From assembly GCF_001663375.1 (NCBI RefSeq), contig NZ_LCTF01000013.1, positions 1 through 53,902 on the forward strand: a DNA stretch of 53,902 nucleotides. Direction: 5' to 3'. The translations under genes were made by a program, and so were the position numbers. Shown here piece after piece: positions 16,061 through 25,013 of this stretch; the stretch's first letter is position 1, and the number at the start of each line of letters is the position of its first letter. The notes beneath the pieces are model-generated. The model was not told where the DNA came from and made no database searches. It worked only from the letters and a program-made list of their open reading frames with translations. Source of the stretch: Caldivirga sp. MU80. Its GTDB lineage: Archaea > Thermoproteota > Thermoprotei > Thermoproteales > Thermocladiaceae.

Positions 16061-16799
16061 CATACTGACGGTCTTCATAACCGGGACGGCTGGCTCGGGG
16101 AAGTCAACCTTAACCTCAGCCCTAGCCGACTACCTGGAGAGCCAGGACAACTACGTGGGGATACTTAACCTAGACCCAGCGGCCGAGTACCTACCCTACA
16201 CGCCCGACATTGACATTAGGGATTACGTGTCGGCCAGGGGGATTATGAGGAAGTATAAGCTAGGCCCCAACGCCTCACTGATAGCCGCCGTGGACCTGAT
16301 AATAACCAAGGTTGATGAACTTAGGCAGCAGATAAGTGAACTGGACCCAACATACCTGATAGTGGATACCCCCGGCCAACTGGAGATGTTTGCCTTCAGG
16401 GATACTGGGCCATTAATAGTTAATAGGTTAAACATGGACAAGTCCATGGTCATCTTCGTCATAGACTCCGTCCACGCCAGGACAATGCTGGGCCTAGCCT
16501 CAAGCCTACTCCTCTCCCTATCAGTCCAGTTAAGGATTCAGAAGACCCAGGTTAACGTCCTCAATAAGGCCGACCTATTGACCGAGGAGGAGATTGAGGA
16601 GATTGAGAACATGATTGAGGAGCCCGATTACCTCGAAACCAGGGGTGACTCAGAGTTGGTGACTAGGATAGGTGGGATCATTAGGAGCATAGGCATGATA
16701 CCTGAGCCAATACCCGTAAGCGCCGTCAAGGGGCAGGGACTGGATAGGATACACGCCATAATGGAGCAGGTGCTAACCGGCGGAGATAAGCCAAGTTGA
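16053..16799 (+). CDS. GPN-loop GTPase
   Basis: GPN GTPases are homodimeric P-loop enzymes; eukaryotic relatives help assemble RNA polymerase II. Seen here are the P-loop FITGTAGSGKST (~9-20), the defining Gly-Pro-Asn in KLGPNASLIAA (~69), G3 VDTPGQLEMF and G4 VLNKADLL. Start GTG 16053 is preferred over the longer frame from 15987, because the extra 22 residues lie inside SRP19 and have no family similarity. The GGGTGGTTAA junction serves as GTG start and SRP19 stop, an arrangement seen again at 50252-50259. The length is 248 residues, the family norm. Confidence 0.92.
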   Translation: MVNILTVFITGTAGSGKSTLTSALADYLESQDNYVGILNLDPAAEYLPYTPDIDIRDYVSARGIMRKYKLGPNASLIAAVDLIITKVDELRQQISELDPTYLIVDTPGQLEMFAFRDTGPLIVNRLNMDKSMVIFVIDSVHARTMLGLASSLLLSLSVQLRIQKTQVNVLNKADLLTEEEIEEIENMIEEPDYLETRGDSELVTRIGGIIRSIGMIPEPIPVSAVKGQGLDRIHAIMEQVLTGGDKPS

Positions 16800-16865
16800 G
16801 TCCCAGTAACCCGCATCAGCTGAATGGGCAGCATAACTTATTATCCAGCCTAACCAACCTGAATT

Positions 16866-17834
16866 ATGCTGGACCTGATTGCCCTAGGCGAACCCCTTGT
16901 CCAGTTCAACGCTGTGACCGAGGGGCCACTGAGATATGTGACCTACTTTGAGAAGCATTCGGCGGGCTCAGAGGCCAATGTCTGCGTTGCAGTCTCCAGG
17001 CTTGGATTAAGGAGTGGCTTAATCACTAGGCTCGGCAGCGATGAGTTCGGCCTCTTCATATACGAGTGGCTTAGGGGGCAGGGTGTCGACGTTTCCAGGG
17101 TTAAGTTTGACCCAGAGAGGCCAACTGGGATATACTTCGTCCAAAGGAGCTACCCAATACCGGGGGTTAGCACGGTGCTCTACTACAGGAGGGGTTCAGC
17201 TGCCTCGGCAATGACGCCGAGTGACCTTGATGAGGATTACATAGCTAGTTCAAGGGTCTTCCACACAACGAGCATAACAATGGCCATAAGCGACTCCGCT
17301 AGGGAAACGGTGATTAGGGGCGTGGAGATGGCCAATAGGCACAACGTAATGGTTTCCTTCGACGTCAACATAAGGAGGCTACTATGGCCAAGCCTAGAGG
17401 AGGCGGTTAAGGCTGTTGAGGGGGTTTTGAGGATGGTTAACGTGCTCTTCCTGGATGAAAACGAGGCCGAGCTACTCTTCGGCACCAGGGAACCTAGGGT
17501 GGTTTTCAAGGAGGCTGAGGGTAGATTCGGCATTAGCAGGGTTGTGCTTAAAATGGGGCTGAGGGGGTCCATGGCCAAGTGGGATGGGGAGGTGGTTGAG
17601 GCTAAGGCATTTCAAGTACCAGTGAAGGACCCCATAGGTGCAGGTGACGCCTACGCAGGCGTCTTCCTAGCATCAGTGCTCAAGGGTCACCCACCCTCAA
17701 GGTCAATATTGAGGGCATCAGCTGCGGCAGCCATGGTAGTCATGGTTAGGGGTGATGAGGAGAACCTACCCAGGGAGACTGACCTGGAAACCTTCCTACG
17801 CAACTACGGGTTAAGCGATGTAGAGCTTAGGTAA
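16866..17834 (+). CDS. kdgK: 2-keto-3-deoxygluconate (KDG) kinase, PfkB family
   Basis: KDG kinase phosphorylates 2-keto-3-deoxygluconate in the semi-phosphorylative Entner-Doudoroff branch. The opening DLIALGEPLVQFNAV, then RYVTYFEKHSAGSEANVCVA, GIYFVQRSYPIPG and YYRRGSAASAMTPSDL, closely recall the Sulfolobus enzyme's substrate-binding residues. The C-terminal PfkB signature is DPIGAGDAYAGVF with the catalytic Asp. At 322 residues it has family length. It is probably a single-gene transcript between the SRP19-GPN pair and the nucleotidyltransferase. A KDG aldolase is not in the window. Confidence 0.88.
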   Translation: MLDLIALGEPLVQFNAVTEGPLRYVTYFEKHSAGSEANVCVAVSRLGLRSGLITRLGSDEFGLFIYEWLRGQGVDVSRVKFDPERPTGIYFVQRSYPIPGVSTVLYYRRGSAASAMTPSDLDEDYIASSRVFHTTSITMAISDSARETVIRGVEMANRHNVMVSFDVNIRRLLWPSLEEAVKAVEGVLRMVNVLFLDENEAELLFGTREPRVVFKEAEGRFGISRVVLKMGLRGSMAKWDGEVVEAKAFQVPVKDPIGAGDAYAGVFLASVLKGHPPSRSILRASAAAAMVVMVRGDEENLPRETDLETFLRNYGLSDVELR

Positions 17835-17876
17835 CTATAGTAATAATGGTTAAAAGCCGCTGGTTAAATGCAACAC

Positions 17877-18629
17877 ATGCCCGAGGAGCCGAGGATCGTT
17901 GAACTTGGCCTAAGGATAATCCATGAGTGTGAGAGAAAGGGCATAGTGGCTAGGTTACTTGGAGGTGTCGCAGTATACGTGTTAGCCTCTGACGTATACA
18001 TTAAGGTGCCGTCCCTGGCTAGGACCCCTAAGGACATAGACCTAGCAGCCCACGCCAAGGATTCAGGAAGACTCACCGAGGTACTGGAGGGCATTGGCAT
18101 GGAGCCCGACAGGAGGTTTAATGCACTACACGGTTACGAGAGACTGATGTTCAGGGATCCTGCCAGTGGGGCACGCATAGACGTTTTCCTAGACGTCTTC
18201 AGGGAGAGCCACATAATAAGCCTCAGGGATAGGCTTGAACTGTTTAAACCAACAATACCACCAAGCGACCTCCTAATGACGAAGCTCCAGATATGGAGGA
18301 TAAGCGAAAGAGACATCAAAGACCTAATAACACTACTACTCAAGTTCAAGATAGGCAACACGGACACCGCAGAGGAACTAGACGCCAACAGGATAATCAA
18401 CCTAACGTCAAACGACTGGGGGCTCTACAAGACAACAGTAGTCAACCTAGGTAGGGTCACGGAGTACCTAATGAACAGTAAGGAACTAGAGGGCACTAAA
18501 GGCGAGGTAATAGACAAGGTAAACAACCTCCTAAACAGAATCAACAGCGCCCCCAAATCAATAAGGTGGCGCCTCAGGTCAATAATAGGGGAGAGGGTTA
18601 AGTGGTATGAGGAACCGGAGGAGGTCTAG
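17877..18629 (+). CDS. Nucleotidyltransferase-fold protein (MNT/AbiEii-like)
   Basis: The first half fits a nucleotidyltransferase fold: LLGGVAVYVLAS supplies the GG motif, KDIDLA the paired aspartates and ARIDVFLD the third acidic position. The C-terminal half is helical and unrecognised. Two ATGs compete, at 17868 and 17877. The TATA-like GTTAAAAG centred near 17852 places initiation at the second, so 17877 is preferred. Such proteins transfer nucleotides to RNA, proteins or small molecules, and some are toxins, but no antitoxin-like partner is adjacent. The next gene (TPR) has its own promoter inside this gene's tail region. Confidence 0.65.
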   Translation: MPEEPRIVELGLRIIHECERKGIVARLLGGVAVYVLASDVYIKVPSLARTPKDIDLAAHAKDSGRLTEVLEGIGMEPDRRFNALHGYERLMFRDPASGARIDVFLDVFRESHIISLRDRLELFKPTIPPSDLLMTKLQIWRISERDIKDLITLLLKFKIGNTDTAEELDANRIINLTSNDWGLYKTTVVNLGRVTEYLMNSKELEGTKGEVIDKVNNLLNRINSAPKSIRWRLRSIIGERVKWYEEPEEV

Positions 18630-18664
18630 TGCTTGGTTTCACTAAGTAGGGTAAAATTTATAAA

Positions 18665-18680
18665 TAGGATAAAAATCCTA
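18665..18680. promoter_or_regulatory. Operator-like palindrome after the TATA box of the TPR gene
   Basis: TAGGATAAAAATCCTA has six-base arms around AAAA. It begins right after the TATA box (TTTATAAA, ~18657-18664) and ends nine bases before ATG 18690, covering the expected transcription start. An almost identical arrangement occurs at 37851-37866 before the MFS gene. A repressor bound here would block polymerase. Confidence 0.55.
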
Positions 18681-18689
18681 TCCATAAAC

Positions 18690-19292
18690 ATGGACGCAGC
18701 ATGCACCTCACTATACAAGCTGGCCGAAGCAACAATATGCCTAAGAAGATACGACATAGGTAAAATACTTTACGAAAAGTACCTTAACTTATGCAGCAGC
18801 GACAATCCAGGTGCATGGCATGGATTAGCGATATGTCTCGAAATGGCAAAGCAACGTGAAGAGGCTAATAAGGCGTATAAGAAAGCCCTACAGCTACATT
18901 TAAGGCACAACGACCCCAGCAACCTATTATGGGGTGGTTGGTGTGCGTTGAAGTTAGGCATGTATGAATTGGCCTATGAGTTATTTAAGGAATCGGCAAT
19001 GAAGGATCCCAATTACGCCTATACCTGGCATAGCCTAGCAATAGCCGCCATGAGAATTGGGAGAAGGGAAGAAGCTGAGGAGGCTATGGTTAGGTATAGA
19101 TCTATGGTGTCGAGGAAGCCCTACGACAAAAGGGAGTGCGAGGGTTTAAGGATGCTCATGGAGGCTGTCTCAGGGATTAACAGCGACAACTCATTAATGA
19201 GCGAAGTCAGGGAGCTAGTAATCAACCTGTTAGGTCAATCCATGGATAAATATGGGGCTGAATGCGGGTTACATGAGATTCACGAATCCTAG
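18690..19292 (+). CDS. TPR-repeat protein, 200 aa
   Basis: The sequence is a chain of helical hairpins with TPR-like residues: AEATICLRRYDIGKILYEKYL, then GAWHGLAICLEMAKQREEANKAY (split by its turn), LLWGGWCALKLGMYELAYELF and YTWHSLAIAAMRIGRREEAEEAM. This gives about four repeats plus a C-terminal helix. TPR proteins bind other proteins; no partner is evident. The frame is open from TTG 18633, but the TATA box at ~18657-18664 puts the transcript start near ATG 18690, so leaderless translation from 18690 is preferred. An operator-like palindrome lies between. A MITE begins nine bases after the stop. Confidence 0.7.
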   Translation: MDAACTSLYKLAEATICLRRYDIGKILYEKYLNLCSSDNPGAWHGLAICLEMAKQREEANKAYKKALQLHLRHNDPSNLLWGGWCALKLGMYELAYELFKESAMKDPNYAYTWHSLAIAAMRIGRREEAEEAMVRYRSMVSRKPYDKRECEGLRMLMEAVSGINSDNSLMSEVRELVINLLGQSMDKYGAECGLHEIHES

Positions 19293-19300
19293 GTGACAAT

Positions 19301-19555
19301 AACGGTTAAGCCTCGCCCTTTAGGGTGGGGTTGTTTCGCTGTGTGAGTTTCATTGCGGTGGGTTTTTGAATTTCAGTTTTGCGTGGATGTTTGGTGCTTG
19401 GGTTAGTGCCTCGGGAGGAGGTTTTTCCCTTGCCTCAGATGAGCCAGTGGGTCGATAACCCACCACTCATCAACAACCCAAGAATAAAACCACCAACACC
19501 CAAAACCCCAACAACGAAAAACCCACCCTCAAAAGGGGGCGAGAAAGGAGGATCA
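19301..19555 (+). mobile_element. Non-autonomous element with TnpB-transposon ends (MITE, copy B)
   Basis: It begins GGTTAAGCCTCGCCCTTTAG and ends in a worn right end (CCCTCAAAAGGGGGCGAG, AAAGGAGGATCA). The interior matches copy A (821-1080) over ~120 bases, including TTTCAGTTTTG, GGATGTTTGGTGCTTGGGTT and CCTCAGATGAGCC. The left-end inner palindrome is lost (TTGTTTCGCTGTGTGAG). The right end is more decayed than in copy A, while the RNA-like core is kept. The open frame 19379-19660 across it is not a gene. Confidence 0.7.
19392..19484 (+). ncRNA. Candidate structured RNA inside MITE copy B
   Basis: P1 pairs CTTGGGTT 19397-19404 with AACCCAAG 19475-19482. P2 pairs CCTC 19409-19412 with GAGG 19418-19421. 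P3 pairs GATGAG 19438-19443 with CTCATC 19466-19471 and, above it, GTGGGT 19447-19452 with ACCCAC 19458-19463 around the loop CGATA. Each stem differs in sequence from copy A but keeps pairing. The CGATA loop and the CCTCAGATGAGCC stretch are conserved. Function unknown. Confidence 0.55.
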
Positions 19556-19694
19556 TTAATGGTTTACATGTCCTCAACTACACGGCAACTGCGAATTAAG
19601 TCTAGCCATTGGTCATTTGCATCATTGGCTTTTCGCGACGCAGCCCTTAGTCTTGGTTAAGGTTTAAGCGCACTAAGGTTTATTTATTGTTTTT

Positions 19695-20267
19695 ATGTTT
19701 TTATTTGTTGTTAAAACTGTAGAAATTAACGTGGAGTCGCAGTTGCCGAAATTCACCAGGGAACCTGAGAAGTACTCGAGGTTAAGGTTACTTGAGGCCC
19801 TGCAGGAGCTTTACTTAAGCATTAGGATGCTGAAGGAGGGGTATAGCCGTAACTCGGCGGGTAAACTCTTCCTATCCTGGAAGGCCCTCCTAAGCTCCCT
19901 AGTAGTGTCCAACTTCAATAAGATAATTGAGGGGAAGAGGCGGGAGGGTAGGGAGGATGAGGTGAAGTGGTATCTGAGAATAGGGTATACTGCACCTACC
20001 ACTGGGTTGGTCGGTGTCTCAAGGGATCTTGAGAACCTTGGCTATAGGGGGATCGTTAACCTAACCACCGCCATGCTGGGGGTCCATAGGTATGCCCACA
20101 ATGGGCTAGATAGGGATGTGAGCCCCTTCAGTAGTAGGAGGGAGGCCATAATCGCATTGAAGGGGTTAATGAAATCAGAGATCGAGATCATAGAATCCCT
20201 AAACCTAGACCAGGAGGGGAGGGAGCTTGTTGAGAAGATTAGGAGGGAACTTAATGAACTTGGCTAG
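19695..20267 (+). CDS. PaREP1-like protein, 190 aa
   Basis: The segment RLRLLEALQELYLSIRMLKEG...SAGKLFLSWKALLSSLV resembles the helical core of PaREP1-family proteins, which are numerous in Pyrobaculum and relatives and are HEPN-like in fold. The protein is nearly all helical with many charged residues, and no HEPN RxxxxH motif is evident (RYAHNGLDRD is the nearest candidate). The TATA-like TTTATTTATTG (19679-19689) is very close to ATG 19695, so the start could be a little further downstream. It follows MITE copy B, a typical accessory setting. Confidence in the family is moderate. Confidence 0.6.
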   Translation: MFLFVVKTVEINVESQLPKFTREPEKYSRLRLLEALQELYLSIRMLKEGYSRNSAGKLFLSWKALLSSLVVSNFNKIIEGKRREGREDEVKWYLRIGYTAPTTGLVGVSRDLENLGYRGIVNLTTAMLGVHRYAHNGLDRDVSPFSSRREAIIALKGLMKSEIEIIESLNLDQEGRELVEKIRRELNELG

Positions 20268-20436
20268 TGGGAAACAACCCCCCCCCGCAACAACTTTCCT
20301 AATGCCAATGGAGCTGAGCTTAATATTTAACACGTAGGCTATGATTTAACTTCAAGGGATAACTTACTACACCTTACGCCAGGTTGAGCGTGGTATGCAT
20401 AGTAATCCTTATAAACCGGTAGTACTGGATTTACCT

Positions 20437-20940
20437 ATGGGTAATGGTGAGACTGGTAGTGCTGGCTCTGAGGAGAGTGAGAAGAGGCAGGTCACGATTA
20501 AGGGTGTGGATAAGGAGCTTTACGATAAGGCGCTTCAGCTATCTAGGGAGATGGGGGTGACCATTGGGGAGTTAGTTAACATGTCACTTAGGGCCTTCCT
20601 ATCGTTGGCTGATGTGACAAGTAGGGCTGTTACATCGATATCCCAGATCGTGTCTGAGTCAGGTAAGGCATTCATGGAGGGGGCCAGAGGGGTTAAGGTC
20701 ATATCCAACGTGGATGAGTTAACGGTTACAAGGGAGGACCTGGAGAACCTAGACTCGCCAGTGGCCTTTAGGGGCATTAAGAGGCTCACCTTCAGCGGTG
20801 ATGTCGACTGGGAGCTGTTCAACAGTAAAGTTAACTCAATAGTTATGTGCGATGAGGTAATACTACCCAAGACTATACCTAAACTTAAGGCCTTGGAAAA
20901 GATGAAGCTAATTAAGAAGGTAAGCACCCTAAGCGGCTAG
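20437..20940 (+). CDS. Ribbon-helix-helix-like protein, 167 aa
   Basis: Residues ~18-60 (RQVTIKGVDKELYDKALQLS, then GVTIGELVNMSLRAFLSL) fit a ribbon-helix-helix strand and two helices. The C-terminal ~70 residues (VDELTVTREDLENLDSPVAF, IKRLTFSGDVDWELFNSKVN) look like a small repeat-type beta domain. The frame is open from GTG 20392-20395, but the TATA box (TTATAAA, ~20408-20414) favours leaderless start at ATG 20437. The KaiC-like ATPase follows after 41 bases on the same strand, and similar pairs are common in crenarchaea. DNA binding is inferred. Confidence 0.6.
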   Translation: MGNGETGSAGSEESEKRQVTIKGVDKELYDKALQLSREMGVTIGELVNMSLRAFLSLADVTSRAVTSISQIVSESGKAFMEGARGVKVISNVDELTVTREDLENLDSPVAFRGIKRLTFSGDVDWELFNSKVNSIVMCDEVILPKTIPKLKALEKMKLIKKVSTLSG

Positions 20941-20981
20941 AGGATTAATGTGATGAGAACTAGGTTTAATTAAAAATAAAT

Positions 20982-21761
20982 ATGTTTATTAAGCGCAGGC
21001 CAAGGGTTAACCTAATGGAGACCCTTCAGATAGACCCATTAAACCAACTAATACCAGGTGGCATACCATTCGGTTACCTGATTCTCGTGAGGGGTGACTT
21101 GGGGATGGGTAAGACACTTATGGTTAAGCAGATTGCCAGGGGTATACTGTCCAAGTACCCAGTCTTATATATAACCTTCGATGATGACCCAGTCTCAATT
21201 AGAGGCGAATTTAGTGACTATGAGTCAAGGCTCTTCATAATCGATGGTTTTAATCTAGGTGAATCAACAGGTAGGTTGATACCTAACGTTGTGGGTAACA
21301 TGACCGAACTAGACCCAAGGCAACTTTTAAACATCATGCAGACGAACCTACCCCAGGTTAAGGCGAGGGGAATTGTGATTGATTCCATAAATGACCTACT
21401 CACCAACGTTGACCCAAGGAGCCTACTCCTACTGCTTAAGGAGGTTAAAATGATCACTAGGCGATACGGCACGTTAAGCGTTGTTGTTGCCCACACAACT
21501 ACTGAGGATATTAGCAGCATTATTGATAACATGGAGTACGTATTTGATGGTATCATTGAGATTGAACTTGATCCCAACCTAGCCCAGCTGGGTATACCGG
21601 TTAGGAGGCTTAGGGTTAAGAGACTTAAGGGGCTACCTCATACAATAGATTGGTTCTACTTCACAATATCGAGGAGCAGTATGGTGCCCGTCAATATTGA
21701 TGACATTAAGAAGGCCCTGGGCGCCGCATTAAACATTAAGGGGGGTGATGTACAGGGTTAA
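20982..21761 (+). CDS. KaiC/RadA-like RecA-fold ATPase
   Basis: A single RecA-type domain is seen: QLIPGGIPFGYLILVRGDLGMGKTLMVKQ carries the Walker A box GDLGMGKT (~38-45), then YITFDDDPVSI, Walker B-like RGIVIDSINDLL, and a C-terminal strand set (FYFTISRSSMVPV) typical of stand-alone KaiC-like proteins. It lacks the second KaiC domain and the RadA N-terminal HhH. These proteins are thought to act in signalling, often near archaeal surface or motility genes. Only the RHH-like gene is adjacent here. The start overlaps a TATA-like TTAAAAATAAATATG, so ATG 20982 or the ATG at ~21015 (METLQID) are both possible. Confidence 0.75.
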   Translation: MFIKRRPRVNLMETLQIDPLNQLIPGGIPFGYLILVRGDLGMGKTLMVKQIARGILSKYPVLYITFDDDPVSIRGEFSDYESRLFIIDGFNLGESTGRLIPNVVGNMTELDPRQLLNIMQTNLPQVKARGIVIDSINDLLTNVDPRSLLLLLKEVKMITRRYGTLSVVVAHTTTEDISSIIDNMEYVFDGIIEIELDPNLAQLGIPVRRLRVKRLKGLPHTIDWFYFTISRSSMVPVNIDDIKKALGAALNIKGGDVQG

Positions 21762-21946
21762 TGCTTGGCCGCTGAATCAAAATAGATTAATTAATACTGG
21801 GTGGCTAATGCAAACTGCTAAAGATAAATTAGGCGTTAGTTCATGGTTATTCTCCATTAGTTAAAAGTAATTGGTTATAAATTTCTTAAATAGGCTATTT
21901 TCAATACGTTGATAGGCGAAATACATAAATACCCCATCCCATTAAG

Positions 21947-23299
21947 GTGACTATGAGTAACGCTGGTGAGGATCGAACAAAGAAGTGGTATGAGGTTTCG
22001 ATTAAGGTCGCTAGGAATTACGGCGGTAAGGTCTCAATGATGCCTAAGGTACCCATTAAGGGCTTAAGGGACTTCTCAATATACTACACGCCCGGCGTGG
22101 CCGGGGTTTCACTTGAAATATCCAAGAACCCTGACTTATCCTTCGAATTAACATGGCGTTGGAACGCCATAGCCGTGCTGACGGATGGAACAAGGGTCCT
22201 GGGTTTAGGTAACGTTGGGCCTGAGGCTGCCTTACCAGTAATGGAGGGTAAGGCACTCATATTCAAGTACCTCGGCGGTGTCGATGCCATTCCACTACCC
22301 ATTAGGGTTAAGTCAAAGGAGGAGTTCGTGGCGGTGGCGAAGGCTATTGAACCATCCTTCGGCGGCATAAACCTAGAGGACATTGAGTCACCGAAGTGCT
22401 TCTACCTGCTTGAGACATTGAGAAGGGAGCTTAACATACCTGTGTGGCATGATGACCAGCAGGGGACGGCAGGTGCAATCCTAGCTGGACTCTACAATGC
22501 GCTTAAGGTGGTTGATAAGAAGCTAACCGGCGTTAGAATAGTCCTATTCGGGGCTGGGGCATCAAACATAGCGGCGGCCGAGGTACTCCACACGGCGGGT
22601 GTACCCTACGAGAACATGACCCTCATAGACAGCAAGGGGCCACTGCACGCTGATAGGGAGGACATGGATAAGCTAATGCTGAACAACCCGTGGAAGTACA
22701 ACCTAGCCCTTAAGACGAATAAGGAGAGGCACAAGACCATTGAGGAGGCCATGAATGGGGCTGACGTCTTAATCTCGGCATCAACACCAGGCCCAGGCAT
22801 CATTAAGAAGGATTGGGTTAGGCTAATGAATAAGGACTCAATAGTCTTCGCCCTAGCTAACCCAGTCCCGGAGATATGGCCATGGGAGGCTAAGGAGGCT
22901 GGGGCTAGGGTTGTGGCTACGGGTAGGAGTGACTTCCCCAATCAAATAAACAACAGCCTAATATTCCCATCAGTCTTCAGAGGGGCCCTTGACGTTAGGG
23001 CTAGGGCAATAAGCAACGAGGTCATTGTAGCCGTGGCTAGGGAAATAGCCAAATACGCCGAGGAGAGGGGAATAAGCGAGGACTACATAATACCCACGAT
23101 GGAGGAGTGGGAGGTCTACCCAAGGGCAGCTGCGGCTGCAGCTGTGGAGATTGTTAATGAGGGTTTGGCTAGGGTTAGCACCACTTATAGGGAGGAGCTT
23201 GAGAGGGCTAGGGAGATAATAGCTAAGGCTAGGGCATCAATGGAGAAGCTAATGAGGGAGGGACTTATAAGGGAGATCCCGGCTGAACTGGTTAGGTGA
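21947..23299 (+). CDS. Malic enzyme (malate dehydrogenase, decarboxylating)
   Basis: It converts malate and NAD(P)+ to pyruvate and CO2, linking C4 acids to pyruvate. Landmarks: [16 protein letters not shown] with the catalytic Tyr, [25 protein letters not shown], metal-site region [11 protein letters not shown], and the NAD(P) fold [19 protein letters not shown]. At 450 residues it is the prokaryotic form without a phosphotransacetylase tail. A TATA-like ATACATAAATACC at ~21920-21932 precedes GTG 21947 and ATG 21953; either may start. The GNAT gene begins inside its stop codon. Confidence 0.93.
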   Translation: MTMSNAGEDRTKKWYEVSIKVARNYGGKVSMMPKVPIKGLRDFSIYYTPGVAGVSLEISKNPDLSFELTWRWNAIAVLTDGTRVLGLGNVGPEAALPVMEGKALIFKYLGGVDAIPLPIRVKSKEEFVAVAKAIEPSFGGINLEDIESPKCFYLLETLRRELNIPVWHDDQQGTAGAILAGLYNALKVVDKKLTGVRIVLFGAGASNIAAAEVLHTAGVPYENMTLIDSKGPLHADREDMDKLMLNNPWKYNLALKTNKERHKTIEEAMNGADVLISASTPGPGIIKKDWVRLMNKDSIVFALANPVPEIWPWEAKEAGARVVATGRSDFPNQINNSLIFPSVFRGALDVRARAISNEVIVAVAREIAKYAEERGISEDYIIPTMEEWEVYPRAAAAAAVEIVNEGLARVSTTYREELERAREIIAKARASMEKLMREGLIREIPAELVR

Positions 23300-23772
23300 G
23301 TCCCATGGTTAAGGTTAGGAGAGCTGGGGAAAAGGACTTGGACAATGTTGTTGAACTCGTGGTTAGGTTGAAGAGACTTAACAGTGAGTTTGACCCACTA
23401 CTCAAGGTCAGGGACGACGTCTACGTGCAGGTTAGGAATTGGCTGAGCGGCTTCATGAACAATAAGAATAAGCTACTGCTGGTGGCCGAGTCCGACGATG
23501 GGAGAGTGATTGGGGTTCTCGTATCTGAGGTTAGGGAGAGGTTATTCTATGAACCACCCATGGAGGGTGTAATAATGGATTTCTACGTAATGCCCGAGTT
23601 CAGGAGGAGGGGCATAGGCAAGATGATGATGGATGAGGCTATTAAGATGCTTAGGGAAATGGGGGCACACGTAATATCCGCAGAATTCCCAGCCCAAAAC
23701 CAGATATCAGTGGCCTTCTATAGGAAGTACGGCTTCAGGCCGATGATGAACACCTACGTTAAGGAGACTTAA
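23296..23772 (+). CDS. GNAT-family N-acetyltransferase
   Basis: The protein transfers an acetyl group from acetyl-CoA to an unknown amine. The acetyl-CoA loop is [18 protein letters not shown] (~98-115, motif R/Q-x-x-G-x-G/A), preceded by strand [10 protein letters not shown] and followed by [16 protein letters not shown]. At 158 residues it is a single GNAT domain. Starts GTG 23296 (overlapping the malic enzyme stop) and ATG 23305 are both in frame. The four-base overlap suggests co-expression with the malic enzyme. It could be a protein or a small-molecule acetyltransferase; nothing favours one. Confidence 0.88.
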   Translation: MSPMVKVRRAGEKDLDNVVELVVRLKRLNSEFDPLLKVRDDVYVQVRNWLSGFMNNKNKLLLVAESDDGRVIGVLVSEVRERLFYEPPMEGVIMDFYVMPEFRRRGIGKMMMDEAIKMLREMGAHVISAEFPAQNQISVAFYRKYGFRPMMNTYVKET

Positions 23773-24104
23773 GACACCAGGAGCACCTTAACAGCTATAA
23801 CCTCCTTATCAAATAGGAATAGTTGCTGACCCTCCGCACTCAGAACCTTTAACCCATTCATAAACTGCCCAAGGGGAGTGTTTTTAACCTTGCCCAAGCA
23901 ATCCTGGATATACGAAGAAACCTCCTTCAGCTTACCGGCATCATCAACCTCAACGTAGGCAAACCACGTGAACTGCTGCCCATTATCAATAATAATCACC
24001 CTATTGGCAGCATCCCTCAATAGGCAGTTCAAAACACCCCTGAAGTAAACCCTCGTTAACTCAACCTGCTGGCCAATACACCTATCCACCTGGCACTCAA
24101 CCAT
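23769..24104 (-). CDS. Hypothetical protein, 111 aa
   Basis: I do not recognise it. It has four cysteines, two near the start (VECQVDRC) and two in the middle (VLNCLLRD, YIQDCLGK), and a mixed alpha/beta pattern without membrane helices. The 3' end overlaps the GNAT gene by four bases tail to tail. Upstream there is a TATA-like TTATAAATC at ~24126-24135 on the opposite strand orientation, 22-30 bases before its ATG. Codon use matches the neighbours, so it is likely real. Confidence 0.6.
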   Translation of the reverse strand: MVECQVDRCIGQQVELTRVYFRGVLNCLLRDAANRVIIIDNGQQFTWFAYVEVDDAGKLKEVSSYIQDCLGKVKNTPLGQFMNGLKVLSAEGQQLFLFDKEVIAVKVLLVS

Positions 24105-24211
24105 GTTAACACCATCTCAGCCTAAACTTATAAATCTATAATGATTAGCTTAAATCTGTTAATCGAGAAAAACGTAAAGAATATTGAAAGCCGTTAGCAT
24201 GAAACCCCTCG

Positions 24212-24445
24212 TTATGAGAATCTGCTTAAAACCCTCATCAACCCTTTGTTAGTTAGGAAAACCAGGTTACCCTTCAACGATACGTACCCCTGATTAGCCA
24301 GTGTAACTACGACCCTATTCACGGCGTCGACCTCACTGTTAATCATCTTGGCCAGTGATTCGACGCTTATGGCCTTTCCCTCGTTAACAGCGGACTGCAT
24401 AAATAATGTAACTAGGATCCTCTCCTCTGGTCCAACTAACCCCAT
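24212..24445 (-). CDS. Small winged-helix DNA-binding protein, 77 aa
   Basis: The order ERILVTLFMQSAVNEG, then KAISVESLAKMINSEVDAVN, RVVVTLANQGYVSLKGN and LVFLTNKG is a compact winged-helix: three helices with a recognition helix, then a two-strand wing. No ligand domain is attached. It is probably a transcription regulator or adaptor, though target genes are unknown. A TATA-like CTTTATAACTTTATG segment just upstream supports the start. It stands between the hypothetical gene at 23769 and a degraded coding remnant. Confidence 0.65.
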   Translation of the reverse strand: MGLVGPEERILVTLFMQSAVNEGKAISVESLAKMINSEVDAVNRVVVTLANQGYVSLKGNLVFLTNKGLMRVLSRFS

Positions 24446-24510
24446 ACCAGACTCTCACAAATCCCCTTTATAACTTTATGTTCAATTTTAGAGCCAATCC
24501 TTGTTACTAG

Positions 24511-24804
24511 GACTTCCTATACAACAGCAACGGCAACGCCGGCGCAATACCACTATGTAACAACAGCCCAACAGTAAGCGAGGATGCCGGTTACGGTTAT
24601 CTTGCCTTCGTATACACAATATATGGCATTAGTTCACTCGTAACACCACTGGCTATTCCGCAATTCACATCACCAGGCGCATTCCACGAAAACTACATAG
24701 TGGCAATATATGGGCCGTACTCGTCGACGTGGGGTGTCTACACGGCATTCGTAGGCGCATACACAATAAGTGACCCACCAGGATACCACTGGCCAATGGG
24801 GTAA
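24511..24804 (+). pseudogene. Remnant of a secreted or surface protein (no start codon)
   Basis: A 97-codon frame runs from just after a stop (TAG, 24508-24510) to TAA 24802-24804. It reads DFLYNSNGNAGAIPLCNNSP, then DAGYGYLAFVYTIYGISSLV, PLAIPQFTSPGAFHENYIVA and IYGPYSSTWGVYTAFVGAYT. The composition (Gly, Tyr, Ser, Thr, few charges) is that of an archaeal extracellular domain and suggests a true coding past. There is no usable ATG or GTG early in the frame, no signal peptide and no TATA box, so I call it the tail of a decayed gene. Bases 24805-25013 show nothing further. Confidence 0.5.
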
Positions 24805-25013
24805 TCATAAACTACACAGCACCATACAAATCACTAACACAAACACAATGCAACAAATGACCAGTTAAAAACCACCTCCAAACCAAAAATGGGGCCGGCT
24901 TTCCCCAACCCTTATTAACCCTATCTTAGATAACTAGCCGACAAATAGGCGGTTACGGTACATCATGAAGCCTACGGCAAGGCTAACTAGCGCTTAACTA
25001 AGGATGGGAAACA

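Noticed and set aside
19379-19660. Open frame of 93 codons as a gene
   Set aside because: It runs through MITE copy B; its similarity to copy A is explained by RNA structure rather than by a conserved frame.
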